From: Amycolatopsis japonica
GTDB lineage: Bacteria > Actinomycetota > Actinomycetes > Mycobacteriales > Pseudonocardiaceae
Assembly: GCF_000732925.1 (NCBI RefSeq)
Contig: NZ_CP008953.1
Span: forward strand, 3,782,001 to 3,846,000
DNA length: 64,000 nt
Direction of reading: 5' to 3'
The notes under the pieces were generated by a model, which was given only the letters and a program-made list of their open reading frames with translations, was not told the origin of the DNA and did no database searches. Positions 41,530-50,449 of the stretch are shown here, piece after piece (position 1 is the first letter of the stretch; each line of letters starts with the position of its first letter). The position numbers and the translations under genes were made by a program.

Positions 41530-42661
41530 GATGGTGCTCGGGGTCCGCGAGGATGCCGCGGATCACGGAGCCGGCGGCGCCGCGGACGGCCGCGCCCGTG
41601 CCCAGCGCCGAGCGGACGACGCGCACCGGCGACCACGCCGTGCTGGGCACGCGGCGTTCCAGTTCGGCGAGGAGTGGCTCACGCAGCCACGGCTCCAGCC
41701 GCGCGTAGGTTCCGCCTAGCACCACCGCCGGGACGTCCATCAGATTGACCACAGTGGACAGTCCGACGCCGAGATGTCCTGCGGCACTGGTCACCGCGGA
41801 GAGCGCGGCGGCGTCGCCGGATTCCAGTGAGGAAACCAGTTCGTCCACCGTTTCCGCGCCCGCGAGCCGCAGGATCTCTTCCTGGCCTGCCATGCGTTCC
41901 AGGCAGCCGTTCGCGCCGCAGGAACACGGCGGGCCGTCGGGTGCCACGGGCAGGTGGCCGATCTCGCCGCCCGCGCCGCGGACGCCTTCGAACAGGGCGC
42001 GGTCCAGCACGATGCCCGCCCCGATCCCGATCTCACCCGACACGTGGACGAAATCCGGCAACGCCGAGCCGTGCCAGAGTTCGGCGAGCGCCGCGAAGTT
42101 CGCTTCGTTGGCGACGGTGAACGTCCCGCCGAGCCGGTCGGCGAGGTCGACGTCGCGCCAGCCCAGGTTGGGGGCGAGCCGCACGAGGCCGGATTCGACC
42201 AGGCCCGGCACCGCGATACCGACGCCGCCGACCGGGACGCCCATCGCGTCCGCCTGCTTCCGGGCTGTACGCAGGAACGCCGACACGCGCTGGAAAACCC
42301 GCGGGGTCCGGTTGTCCGCGTATCGGACCTCCTGAGCCCGGACGGCGCCGGTCAGATCGACGAGACAGGACGCCAGGTAGTCGACGCCGATCTCGATGCC
42401 GAGTCCGTGCGGGCCGGTGGGGGAGAGCGAAACGACGGTACCGCGCCGCCCGGGGCCGACGCGTTGTTCCGGCTCGCCTTCGGCCACCAGATCCGCGGCG
42501 ATCAACCGGTCGACCACGCTCGACACGGTCGCCTTCGTGAGTCCCGTGGCGGCGGCCAGGCCTGCCCGCGACGTGCCGGGACCGTCCGCGATCGCCCTGA
42601 GGACGAGCGCGGCGTTGTGCTGCCGCACGGTGTGCTGTCCCGCCGGGCGCGTGCCGATCAT
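41486..42661 (-). CDS. ROK-family transcriptional regulator (XylR-like)
   Basis: A 391-residue repressor with an N-terminal winged helix ([20 protein letters not shown]) and a ROK sugar-kinase-like domain. The zinc motif of the family is present ([16 protein letters not shown]), and ATP-binding-like glycine loops follow. It is transcribed away from xylA; XylR proteins of actinobacteria repress xylose genes and let go on binding xylose. An 11-base inverted repeat flanks the xylA promoter (42681-42736). The stop overlaps the previous gene tail to tail by 44 bases. Confidence 0.9.
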   Translation of the reverse strand: MIGTRPAGQHTVRQHNAALVLRAIADGPGTSRAGLAAATGLTKATVSSVVDRLIAADLVAEGEPEQRVGPGRRGTVVSLSPTGPHGLGIEIGVDYLASCLVDLTGAVRAQEVRYADNRTPRVFQRVSAFLRTARKQADAMGVPVGGVGIAVPGLVESGLVRLAPNLGWRDVDLADRLGGTFTVANEANFAALAELWHGSALPDFVHVSGEIGIGAGIVLDRALFEGVRGAGGEIGHLPVAPDGPPCSCGANGCLERMAGQEEILRLAGAETVDELVSSLESGDAAALSAVTSAAGHLGVGLSTVVNLMDVPAVVLGGTYARLEPWLREPLLAELERRVPSTAWSPVRVVRSALGTGAAVRGAAGSVIRGILADPEHHLTTHSPSDQDARDR

Positions 42662-42680
42662 CGCGCGATTGTATTCGTTC

Positions 42681-42736
42681 GATGCCTGAACGAAAGCCTT
42701 GACCCGCCGGGTCGGGCGTCGATAAGTTCAGGCATC
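42681..42736 (+). promoter_or_regulatory. ROK operator half-sites flanking the xylA promoter
   Basis: GATGCCTGAAC (42681-42691) and GTTCAGGCATC (42726-42736) form a perfect 11-base inverted repeat 34 bases apart. Between them lie TTGACC (-35, 42699-42704) and GATAAG (-10, 42721-42726) with a 16-base spacer. Binding at both half-sites would close the promoter, fitting repression of xylA by the divergent ROK protein. Confidence 0.75.
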
Positions 42737-42754
42737 AAACTAATAGGAGGCGAG

Positions 42755-43924
42755 ATGGCTCAGGCACCGACGCGTGAGGACAAGTTCAGCTTCGGGCTGT
42801 GGACCGTGGGCTGGCAGGCGAACGACATGTTCGGTCCGGCGAGCCGTCCTCCGCTCGACCCGGTCGAAGCCGTGCACCGCCTCTCGGACCTCGGCGCCTG
42901 GGGGATCACCTTCCACGACGACGACCTCGTTCCATTCGGTTCGGCCGACGACGACCGCGCGCGGCAGTTGAAGCGCTTCCAGGGCGCGCTCGCCGAGACC
43001 GGTCTCGTGGTCCCGATGGTGACCACGAACCTGTTCAGCCACCCCGTCTTCAAGGACGGCGGCCTGACCAGCAACGATCGTGACGTCCGCCGCTACGCGC
43101 TGCGGAAGGTGCTGCGGAACCTCGACCTCGCCGCCGAACTCGGCGCGTCGACGTTCGTGCTGTGGGGCGGTCGCGAAGGCAGCGAGACGGACGCCGCGAA
43201 GGACGTCCGCGCGGCGATGGACCGCTACCGCGAGGGCATCGACTTCCTCGCCCAGTACGTCATCGACCAGGGCTACGGCCTCCGGCTCGCGCTCGAACCG
43301 AAGCCGAACGAACCTCGCGGCGACATCCTGTTGCCGACCATCGGCCACGCGCTCGCGTTCATCTCCACCCTCGACAACCACGAGATCGTCGGCGTGAACC
43401 CCGAGGTCGGGCACGAGCAGATGGCCGGGCTCAACATCGTCCACGGCATCGGGCAGGCCCTGTGGCAGGGCAAGCTGTTCCACATCGACCTCAACGGCCA
43501 GCGTGGCCCGCGGTTCGACCAGGACCTCGTGTTCGGTCACGGCGACGTGCTGTCGTCGTTCTTCCTGGTCGATCTGCTGGAGCACGGTGGCTACGACGGG
43601 CCGCGCCACTTCGACTACAAGCCGCTGCGCACGGAGAACATGGACGGCGTGTGGGCCAGCGCCGAGGCCAATATGGCCAGCTATCTCCTGTTCGCCGAAC
43701 GTGCCCGCGCCTTCCGTGCCGATCCCGAGGTGCGGGCCGCGCTGGACGCCGCCCTCGTTCCCGAGTTGGCGACGCCGACGCTGAACGAGGGCGAGACGGC
43801 GGCGGATCTCCTGGCGGACCGGTCGGCGTTCGAGGACTTCGACCCGGACAAGGCGGCGGAACGCGGTTACGGCTTCATCCGCCTGTCCCAGCTGGCCCTC
43901 GAACACCTCACCGGGGCCCGCTAG
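42755..43924 (+). CDS. xylA: Xylose isomerase
   Basis: A 389-residue class I xylose isomerase of the Streptomyces type, converting D-xylose to D-xylulose (and glucose to fructose in vitro). Catalytic His54 lies in [13 protein letters not shown]; metal-site residues are in [13 protein letters not shown] (Glu181, Lys183), in [14 protein letters not shown] and in [16 protein letters not shown]. Length is normal. ATG 42755 follows TAGGAGG. No xylulokinase gene is in the window next to it; the downstream neighbour is convergent with a 4-base stop overlap. Control by the divergent ROK protein is visible in the promoter layout. Confidence 0.96.
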   Translation: MAQAPTREDKFSFGLWTVGWQANDMFGPASRPPLDPVEAVHRLSDLGAWGITFHDDDLVPFGSADDDRARQLKRFQGALAETGLVVPMVTTNLFSHPVFKDGGLTSNDRDVRRYALRKVLRNLDLAAELGASTFVLWGGREGSETDAAKDVRAAMDRYREGIDFLAQYVIDQGYGLRLALEPKPNEPRGDILLPTIGHALAFISTLDNHEIVGVNPEVGHEQMAGLNIVHGIGQALWQGKLFHIDLNGQRGPRFDQDLVFGHGDVLSSFFLVDLLEHGGYDGPRHFDYKPLRTENMDGVWASAEANMASYLLFAERARAFRADPEVRAALDAALVPELATPTLNEGETAADLLADRSAFEDFDPDKAAERGYGFIRLSQLALEHLTGAR

Positions 43925-44937
43925 AACCGGTCGACGTCGATGACGGCCTTGGCGAACTCCTCCGGCGCCTCTTGCGGCACGTTGTGGCCGATGCCGTTCA
44001 GGACGCGGTGCTCGTACTTGCCGGAGAACTTCGACCGGTACGCCTTGCCGTCGGTGTTCGGGCCGTCGAAGTCGCTGCCGATCGTGATGGTGGGCACCGA
44101 AACCGCCGGCCCTTGCGCGAGCTTTTGTTCGAGCGCGTCGAGTTTCGGGTCGCCCTCGGCGAGACTCAGCCGCCACCGGTAGTTGTGGATCACGATGGCC
44201 ACGTGGTCCGGGTTGTCGAAACAGGCCGCCGAACGGTCGTAGGTCGCGTCGTCGAAGGTCCACTTCGGCGACGCGATCTTCCAGATCAGCTTGTTGAAGT
44301 CGTGCCGGTTCTTCGTGTAGCCGAGGATGCCGCGCTCGGTGGCGAAGTAGTACTGGTACCACCAGCCGAGCTCGGCGGTGGGCGAGAGCGGCTGCTTGTT
44401 CGTCTCCCGGTTGGTCACCAGGTAGCCGCTCACCGACACGAGCGCCTTGCATCGCTCGGGCCACAGCGCGGCGATGATCACGGCCGTGCGGGCGCCCCAG
44501 TCGAAGCCGCCGAAGACGGCCTTCTCGATCTTGAGCGCGTCCAGCAGCGCGACGATGTCGGCGGCGATCGCGGACTGCTGGCCGTTGCGGAACGTGTCCT
44601 TCGACAGGAACCGCGTCGGCCCGTAGCCACGCAGGAACGGCACGATCACCCGGTACCCGGCCGCGGCCAGGCGCGGGGCGACATCGACGTAGCTGTGGAT
44701 GTCGTAGGGCCAGCCGTGCAGGAGGACCACCACCGGGCCGTCGGCGGGGCCGGCTTCGGCATAACCGATGCTCAGTTCTCCGGCGTCGATCTGCTTGAGC
44801 GGGGCGAACGAGGTGTTTCCGCCGGTCGTGGCCGGCGCGGCCATCGGTGCCGCCGCGGGCTGGGCCGAGCAGCCCGCCACGGTGGCACCCGCTGTCGCGG
44901 CGACGACGGCCTGCGCGAACCTTCTCCTGCTGAGCAT
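43921..44937 (-). CDS. Exported epoxide-hydrolase-like alpha/beta hydrolase
   Basis: A 338-residue protein with a twin-arginine signal ([21 protein letters not shown]) and a following Cys (GCSAQP) that may also be a lipobox. The alpha/beta-hydrolase core shows the oxyanion HGWP motif, an aspartate nucleophile in [12 protein letters not shown] and the catalytic His in [13 protein letters not shown]. An Asp nucleophile is typical of epoxide hydrolases and haloalkane dehalogenases. Location outside the membrane follows from the Tat signal. It ends with a 4-base overlap on the xylA stop. Confidence 0.86.
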   Translation of the reverse strand: MLSRRRFAQAVVAATAGATVAGCSAQPAAAPMAAPATTGGNTSFAPLKQIDAGELSIGYAEAGPADGPVVVLLHGWPYDIHSYVDVAPRLAAAGYRVIVPFLRGYGPTRFLSKDTFRNGQQSAIAADIVALLDALKIEKAVFGGFDWGARTAVIIAALWPERCKALVSVSGYLVTNRETNKQPLSPTAELGWWYQYYFATERGILGYTKNRHDFNKLIWKIASPKWTFDDATYDRSAACFDNPDHVAIVIHNYRWRLSLAEGDPKLDALEQKLAQGPAVSVPTITIGSDFDGPNTDGKAYRSKFSGKYEHRVLNGIGHNVPQEAPEEFAKAVIDVDRF

Positions 44938-45033
44938 CCTGATTCCTCCCGCGAAACGCCTGTTACGGGACGAAATTAAGGGGGCGGCTCCGGGCGCGGC
45001 GACCGTCGGACGACGTCACCGGTGTAAGTCGCC

Positions 45034-45789
45034 CTAGGCCACTTCCGGCTCGGCGGCCACGAAGGCCGCTTCCAGACGGCGGATCCGCGCCCAGAACTCG
45101 GCCTCTCGGCCGGAGTCGAGAACGCCCAGGTAGCCGCCGGGGACGACGCGGCCCACGAATGGCCCGGACGTCCACACCCGCCAGCCGCCCGTGGCGTCGT
45201 CGCCCGAAGCGGACGCGGGATCGTCGGTGCCGCGGATCGCCGCGACCGGGCACGAGAGCTGGGTCCTGGCGGGCCCGCGGTAGGCGTTCAGCAACTGGAG
45301 ATCGCCGAGTAGCAGGTCCAGGGCGTACTCCCAGCTTTCGGGCGAATCACGGTAGCCCGCGACGGGGGTGAGCCCGGTGCGGCCGAAAACCCGTGCCATC
45401 GCCGAGGCCCCCGCTTTGGCGTTCTTGTCCGGTGAACGCCGTTGCGGGGCGCAGGCGTCCACGACGATCAGCGCGCGAGGCGACACACCCAGCCGTTGAG
45501 CCGTTTCCAAAGCGACGAAGGCGCCCATGCCGAAGCCGATGGTCACGGAACGGGAGAACCAGGCCGTCGGCATCGCGGCGGCCGACTGCGCGGCGAGTTC
45601 TTCGACGGCGGAAGCGGGTGACTCCGCGAGCCTTTCCCCGTGTCCGGGGTATTCGACGCCCCGAACGTCCGCATCGGCCGCGCCGGCGAGCGGGTCGAAC
45701 GCGCGCAGCGTGCCGCCGGCGGGGGGAAACACCAGGTAGCCGCGGCCACGACTGTCTGATGTGGACAGTGGAACGAGTGCGGCCGTCAT
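45034..45789 (-). CDS. Type II thioesterase-like protein without catalytic Ser and His
   Basis: About 251 residues with the fold signature of TEII enzymes (YLVFPPAGGTLRAFDPLAGA, RGVEYPGHGERLAESPAS). The nucleophile motif GHSMG is replaced by GFGMG, and the C-terminal PGGHF is replaced by PGGYL, so both Ser and His are missing, while the GTDDP aspartate remains. It is therefore probably not a thioesterase; binding of acyl-carrier or other partners is a possibility. No NRPS or PKS gene is in the window. Start is uncertain between ATG 45789 and ATG 45810; neither has a clear ribosome site. It diverges from a zinc-ribbon gene. Confidence 0.75.
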   Translation of the reverse strand: MTAALVPLSTSDSRGRGYLVFPPAGGTLRAFDPLAGAADADVRGVEYPGHGERLAESPASAVEELAAQSAAAMPTAWFSRSVTIGFGMGAFVALETAQRLGVSPRALIVVDACAPQRRSPDKNAKAGASAMARVFGRTGLTPVAGYRDSPESWEYALDLLLGDLQLLNAYRGPARTQLSCPVAAIRGTDDPASASGDDATGGWRVWTSGPFVGRVVPGGYLGVLDSGREAEFWARIRRLEAAFVAAEPEVA

Positions 45790-45950
45790 GATCCGAAAGA
45801 TACGCGCCATTAACCCGAATGGGGTAACGGTTCGGATTCGACCAAGATCAATTCACCCACGAGGGGGAGCTCTTCGGGAAAAGATGCCCGGCCGTGTCGT
45901 ATCTGGCACTCCCTGTTCGACGTCTTGATAAGAGCCGGAAGGAGAAAGCG

Positions 45951-46328
45951 ATGAACACCACGACACTGGCCTCGACCACGCGGCTGAACCCGGTGAGCCG
46001 CACCCTGCCGGTTCTGCTGGCGATGGAGGACGACGCGGAAGACGTCGGCCGCCTGTCCCCGGACGACCGGCTGACCTGTCACGTGCACGGCCGCTGGATC
46101 CACCAATGCGTGGCTTCGCCGCTGCACGTCAACCCGATCACACGGCACCGCTGGTGCCGTTCGTGCGCGACCGCGTTGACCGTCTCCATCGACGAATTGT
46201 CCGGCGACGTCACGATGTTCTGCCCTCGGTGCGGTCACGGCGAAAGCGCCGCCTCCGCCCGGCTGATCGCCGCGTGCCGGGCCAGCCTGGCCGCCGCGCG
46301 CCGTCGTTTCGGTGCTCAGGCCGCTTAA
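45951..46328 (+). CDS. Small zinc-ribbon-like protein
   Basis: A 125-residue soluble protein. After a Ser/Thr-rich start (NTTTLASTTRLNPVSRT) it has Cys/His groups: LTCHVHGRWIHQC, RWCRSCATAL and TMFCPRCGHGES, which can form one or two zinc sites (two CxxC pairs). The C-terminus is a helix rich in Ala/Arg. ATG 45951 follows GGAAGGAGAAAGCG, a strong site. I cannot name the family. The gene diverges from the thioesterase-like gene, suggesting a functional link, and its stop overlaps that of the next hydrolase by 4 bases. Confidence 0.72.
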   Translation: MNTTTLASTTRLNPVSRTLPVLLAMEDDAEDVGRLSPDDRLTCHVHGRWIHQCVASPLHVNPITRHRWCRSCATALTVSIDELSGDVTMFCPRCGHGESAASARLIAACRASLAAARRRFGAQAA

Positions 46329-47188
46329 CCGACCCGGCCGAGGACGCGCTCGATGATCCGGTCGCGATCCAGCGGGCGGAGATAGAGATAGTGACCGGCG
46401 TCCGGCAGGATTTCGACGTCGGCATGGGGGATGAGGCTTTCGAGCCGTGTGGCGGCGCTGACCGGATCGTGCACGACGCTGCGTCCGCCGAACAGGGCGA
46501 ACGTGGGCACTTCGATGGACCGTAACGCGGCTTCGCTCGGGCGAACCTGGAACGGCACCCGGGCGCGATAGCACCGGATCCCGGCGAGGATCAGCCGCGC
46601 GGCGGGCTGGTCGAGGACGTCCTCCCCGGCGGTCCACGCCACGAACCGCCGCCACAGGCGATCGTTGTCGAGTACGGCCACGGGCAAGCCGTACCAGGAC
46701 ACGCGCCGGGAGAACGGCGCCGAAACGGTGGTGGCGTCCAGCAATCCGATGGACGCGAGTCTTCCCGGCGCGTGGATCGCCTGATTGACCGCGTGCCAGC
46801 CGCCGGTCGAACCGCCCACGAGATGCACGTCGGTCAGTCCCAGGTTCTCGAAGACGTCGTTCAGAGCGCTCGCCCGGTCGCGGATGTCTTTGAACGGGGC
46901 CTTATGCACGCTTCGGCCCGCTTCGCCGAGGGTGTCGATCGCGTAGACCGAGTGCCGCTCCGCCAAAGCGGGGATCAGGGTCGCGAAACAGGCGGAAGTG
47001 GCCATGAGCCCCGGCAAGAGGACGATCGGCGTGCCGTCGTTCCCGTAGCGGTAGACCCGCGTGGTGCCATGGTGCGTTTCGACGTCGAAGACCGCGTCCG
47101 GGTCCGGGCACTCGGCCATGGCGCGGTCATAGGCGGCGAAGTAGTGCTTCTCGGCCGCCGGATTTTTGAAACCCCCGATTTTCTGCAT
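46325..47188 (-). CDS. Alpha/beta hydrolase
   Basis: A 287-residue cytoplasmic hydrolase with the lipase-like elements IVLLPGLMATSACF (oxyanion strand), serine nucleophile in VHLVGGSTGGWHAVNQ and catalytic His in LPDAGHYLYLRP. The long MRDVAR-type upstream extension in this frame is a shadow of the divergent AraC gene, so ATG 47188 is taken. No specific substrate is suggested. It is divergent from the AraC-family gene, which may control it. Confidence 0.86.
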   Translation of the reverse strand: MQKIGGFKNPAAEKHYFAAYDRAMAECPDPDAVFDVETHHGTTRVYRYGNDGTPIVLLPGLMATSACFATLIPALAERHSVYAIDTLGEAGRSVHKAPFKDIRDRASALNDVFENLGLTDVHLVGGSTGGWHAVNQAIHAPGRLASIGLLDATTVSAPFSRRVSWYGLPVAVLDNDRLWRRFVAWTAGEDVLDQPAARLILAGIRCYRARVPFQVRPSEAALRSIEVPTFALFGGRSVVHDPVSAATRLESLIPHADVEILPDAGHYLYLRPLDRDRIIERVLGRVG

Positions 47189-47245
47189 GAGCGGAACGCT
47201 AGGCAAAGCCGCGTTTCCGGTCTTGAACGAAAGTAAGGTGAAGGC

Positions 47246-48073
47246 ATGGGCGGGTGGGGTCTCGTGGTGCCGCGGCGGGATATCGCCCGCGCGCCCGGCG
47301 AGCGGGTTCTCCGGTGGCCCCATCCCGCGCTTGCCGCCCACGTGGCGAGCTACGTCGCGCACGACCTACCTGACGTGGGCGCGAACTCCTGGCAGATCAC
47401 CCCGTTGTCAGTGCTCACCTGGATGATCGACCTCGACGCCCCGGCCCGCGGTGCCGGGGTTCCCCCTTCGCCGGTGCTGGGGCTGCGAGACCGGCCGTTG
47501 CGTGTCGAACAGACCGGGGCTTCGCGCGGGATCGTGGTCACCCTGACCCCGCTCGGTGCGTACGCGTTGTTCGGGATTCCGTTGCGGGAACTGACGAATT
47601 CGGTGGTCGCGGCGTCCGCGCTTTTGCCGGTCGGGGCGTTGACCGAGCGGCTGGCCGGGGCGGCGGACTGGGCGGAGAGATTCCGGCTGCTGGACGAGTA
47701 TCTCGCGGCGAAGCTGGCTCGTGGCCCCGTGCTGGCCGCCCCGGTCCGGCACGCGTGGGACCGGCTTTCGGCGGGCCCGGTCCGCATCGACGCTCTCGCG
47801 GACGAGGTCGGCTGGAGCAGGCAGCATCTCAACGCCCGGTTTCGCGAACAGATCGGGCTGAACCCCCGCACGGCCGGGCGGATCGCCCGGCTCAATCGGG
47901 TGCTGGCGTTGATGAGCCGGGCGTCGTCCCTTCCGTGGGCCGAGGTCGCGCACCTGGGCGGCTACAGCGATCAGGCGCATCTCGTCCGGGAGTTCCGGGC
48001 GTTGACCGGGTGCAGCCCGACCGAGGCGGGGAAACCGGCGGGGCTATTTGTTCCGCCACGTGACGGCGCGTGA
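47246..48073 (+). CDS. AraC-family transcriptional regulator
   Basis: A 275-residue regulator. The N-terminal 160 residues form a putative ligand domain (TPLSVLTWMIDLDAPARG and IVVTLTPLGAYALFGIPL), the C-terminal 100 an AraC-type double helix-turn-helix (IDALADEVGWSRQHLNARFR, then WAEVAHLGGYSDQAHLVREF). The spacing to the divergent alpha/beta-hydrolase gene is 57 bases, so it may activate that gene in response to the hydrolase substrate. The last 30 bases overlap the 3' end of the convergent lipoprotein gene. Confidence 0.9.
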   Translation: MGGWGLVVPRRDIARAPGERVLRWPHPALAAHVASYVAHDLPDVGANSWQITPLSVLTWMIDLDAPARGAGVPPSPVLGLRDRPLRVEQTGASRGIVVTLTPLGAYALFGIPLRELTNSVVAASALLPVGALTERLAGAADWAERFRLLDEYLAAKLARGPVLAAPVRHAWDRLSAGPVRIDALADEVGWSRQHLNARFREQIGLNPRTAGRIARLNRVLALMSRASSLPWAEVAHLGGYSDQAHLVREFRALTGCSPTEAGKPAGLFVPPRDGA

Positions 48074-48733
48074 ATCGGCGCTTTCGTAAGGCTGCGAGGT
48101 GTACGACAGCGAAGTGATCGGATCGGACGCGACCCCGAAGTGCAGACGGCAGGACTCGAAGACCGCGCCCTTGGTCGAGAAGTCCTTCGGTGCGAAATTC
48201 TGGTCTTCGCACCCGGTGACGTCGGCGTCGCCCATGCCCAGAAGCGAACCCGGCCAGCCGCCGCTCTTGGTCTTCGCGCTGAGGATCGGGGTGTACACCT
48301 CGGCCATGTTGGAGCCGTCGACGTTGGTGAGCTTTTCGCGGACGAAGAAGAAATTCTTGCCCCGCAGCTTCGCCTTGTCCTCGTCCTTGAGCGGCAGGCC
48401 GTCGATGTCGGCGTCGGGCGCTTTGACCGATTCCACGGTGACCGTCAGCCCGATGACGCCCTTCGCGTAGTGGCTGTAGAACGGAATGATCGCCTGCTCG
48501 CCGAATTTGAGCTTCGTACCCGGTTTGACCGCCTCGCCGGTGACCTCCAGGGTCGGCGTGGTGGTGAGATACGGCTTCGGCGTCGTCGTCGGTTCACTGG
48601 CCGACGTCTCGCCGGAAGTGATGGCGCCGGCGCTCCGGGCCTGACCGACGTTCTGCGGTGCTGTGCAGCCGACCAGCGCGGCACCGAGCATCGCGGTGAC
48701 GACGGCATGACGAACTCTCGGACGTGTGGGCAC
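48044..48733 (-). CDS. Secreted lipoprotein of unknown function
   Basis: A 229-residue lipoprotein with the signal HAVVTAMLGAALVGCTAP and the lipid-anchored Cys at about residue 23, then a Thr/Pro-rich linker. The mature domain (KPGTKLKFGEQAIIPFYSHY, then GVIGLTVTVESVKAPDADI) looks like a beta-sandwich of the kind often called DUF4352-like, with two cysteines near the end (VTGCEDQN and FESCRLHF) able to form a disulfide. It starts at GTG 48733. No partner gene is evident; it overlaps the AraC gene tail to tail. Confidence 0.78.
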   Translation of the reverse strand: MPTRPRVRHAVVTAMLGAALVGCTAPQNVGQARSAGAITSGETSASEPTTTPKPYLTTTPTLEVTGEAVKPGTKLKFGEQAIIPFYSHYAKGVIGLTVTVESVKAPDADIDGLPLKDEDKAKLRGKNFFFVREKLTNVDGSNMAEVYTPILSAKTKSGGWPGSLLGMGDADVTGCEDQNFAPKDFSTKGAVFESCRLHFGVASDPITSLSYTSQPYESADSRAVTWRNK

Positions 48734-48832
48734 GACCGATCTCCCCTCGGAAAAGTGAAAACATTTGGATTTCCCCCGAAGTGCACTTTAGCCAACGAGC
48801 GTTCACCCGATCGGCGGAGGTAGGTTGCGGAC

Positions 48833-49681
48833 ATGACCCAGGTTTCGCCGCCTGCCGAGGCTGCCACGAGGATCACCGGACGCGCTGTCTCCGGGCAGAG
48901 GAGCCTCTCGAGCGGGGTGACCGAAGTGGTGCTGGACAGCGGCGACACCGTGGTCGTCAAACGGGGCCATGCCCGCAACGCGATACCCGCGGAGGCCGCG
49001 GGCCTGCGGTGGCTGGGGGAGCCCGGTGCCGTGCGGGTGCCCGAGGTGCGCGGCCACGACGACGAGTGGCTGGTCACGGATCTGGTCGGCGGAGGGCGGC
49101 CGACTCATCACGCCGCGGAGCGGTTGGGGCGGGGGCTCGCGGCACTGCACGCGGCGGGCGCGCCCGCGTTCGGCGCGGCGCCGCCGGACGGCCCCGTCGA
49201 CGCGTGGATCGGCCTGGCCCCGATGAAGAACACGGCAGGGGAAGACTGGTCGCGGTGGTACGCCGAGTATCGAGTCCTGCCCTATGTCCGTCGTGCGGTC
49301 GACGAGGGCACTCTGAACGCTGACGAGGCCGCGGTCATCGAGCGGGCCTGCGCGCGGCTCCCGGAGGTGGCGGAACCACCCGCGCGCCTGCACGGCGACC
49401 TGTGGAACGGCAACGTGCTGTGGGGACCTGTCGAAGCCTCGCTCATCGACCCGGCGGCGCACGGCGGCCACCGCGAAACCGATCTCGCCATGCTGCAGTT
49501 GTTCGGCTGCCCGTTGCTCGACCGGGTGCTCGCCGCCTACCAGGAGGTCGCCCCGCTCGCCGACGGCTGGACCGACCGGATCGGCGCGCACCAGCTGTTC
49601 CCGCTCCTGGTCCACACCGTCCTTTTCGGACGGTCGTACGCCGGTCAGGCGGTCGCGGCGGCGAAGGCCGTCGGCCGGTAG
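48833..49681 (+). CDS. Fructosamine kinase/aminoglycoside phosphotransferase-like protein
   Basis: A 282-residue kinase-like protein. The order of motifs fits the fructosamine-3-kinase family: GVTEVVLDSGDTVVVKRG (nucleotide lysine), the catalytic loop RLHGDLWNGNVLWG and the metal site LIDPAAHGGHRETDLAM. These enzymes phosphorylate ketoamines on glycated proteins or free sugars and so reverse glycation. The length is normal. It ends 1 base before the stop of the convergent TetR gene. It has no close partner upstream; its own promoter must lie in 48734-48832. Confidence 0.9.
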   Translation: MTQVSPPAEAATRITGRAVSGQRSLSSGVTEVVLDSGDTVVVKRGHARNAIPAEAAGLRWLGEPGAVRVPEVRGHDDEWLVTDLVGGGRPTHHAAERLGRGLAALHAAGAPAFGAAPPDGPVDAWIGLAPMKNTAGEDWSRWYAEYRVLPYVRRAVDEGTLNADEAAVIERACARLPEVAEPPARLHGDLWNGNVLWGPVEASLIDPAAHGGHRETDLAMLQLFGCPLLDRVLAAYQEVAPLADGWTDRIGAHQLFPLLVHTVLFGRSYAGQAVAAAKAVGR

Positions 49682-49682
49682 G

Positions 49683-50357
49683 TCACCGGGCGAGGCGGTC
49701 GAGCCATTCGGCGAGCATCGCGTGCTCGGCCGGGGTCAGCACGTCCCCGGGTTCCTTCTCCAGCGCGGCTTTGAGTGCGATCGCACGGCTGGGGATGTCC
49801 GACGCCTCGTCCGCGCTGTCGGTGGTGATGGCCGCGATGACATGTTCGCGCGCGGCGACGATCAGGTCCGGGTCGCGTTGGTCGGGCGGGCTGGCGAGGA
49901 ACGAGAGGATCACGCCCATCCCGGTCGCGTGCACCAGCTGCGCGGCCTGTTCGACCGGGACACGCAACCTGCCGGCCTCGGCGATGCGGCCGACGATCCG
50001 GCGGAGGATCGCGTCCGCCTCACGACGGGCTTCGCGGACGCGGGGCTCGCCGTACATGAGCATGTAGAAGGCGGGCTGCTGTAGGCCGAACTCGACGTGC
50101 AGGTCCCAGCCTCGCCGCAGGTCGCCCACCGGATCGTCGGTCTCGCCGAGAGCGTGTTTCCCCTCCAGATAGCTCTTGAAGCCATACGTGGCGACTGCGT
50201 CGAGCAGCCCGTCCTTGTCGCCGAAGATCCGGTAGAGCGTGGGCGCCTGCACTCCGGCGGCGGCGCTGACCGCACGCGTCGACAACGCCTCACGCCCGCC
50301 CTCCCGCAGAAGCTCCGCGGCCGCGCGGACCAACCGGTCTTTCGTCGTCAATGTCAT
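49683..50357 (-). CDS. TetR-family transcriptional regulator
   Basis: A 224-residue repressor with the TetR helix-turn-helix (LRREG-type start AAAELLREGGREALSTRAVS, then GVQAPTLYRIFGDKDGLLDA) and a helical ligand domain. The divergent gene 93 bases away is an SDR oxidoreductase, the most likely target. The spacer 50358-50449 shows GTGATACTGTGATGCC-type near repeats and an AT-rich stretch that may hold the operator, but no strict palindrome is visible. Confidence 0.9.
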   Translation of the reverse strand: MTLTTKDRLVRAAAELLREGGREALSTRAVSAAAGVQAPTLYRIFGDKDGLLDAVATYGFKSYLEGKHALGETDDPVGDLRRGWDLHVEFGLQQPAFYMLMYGEPRVREARREADAILRRIVGRIAEAGRLRVPVEQAAQLVHATGMGVILSFLASPPDQRDPDLIVAAREHVIAAITTDSADEASDIPSRAIALKAALEKEPGDVLTPAEHAMLAEWLDRLAR

Positions 50358-50449
50358 GAATCGACGATAACACTCGTCCGGTAGCAGTGGTTCGATATCG
50401 GTGATACTGTGATGCCGTTACCAATGGAAACGCCTGATGGGAGCAAGTC

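Noticed and set aside
45034..45789. Evidence for an NRPS or polyketide cluster from the thioesterase-like gene
   Set aside because: No synthase, carrier protein or tailoring cluster is nearby, and the catalytic residues are missing.
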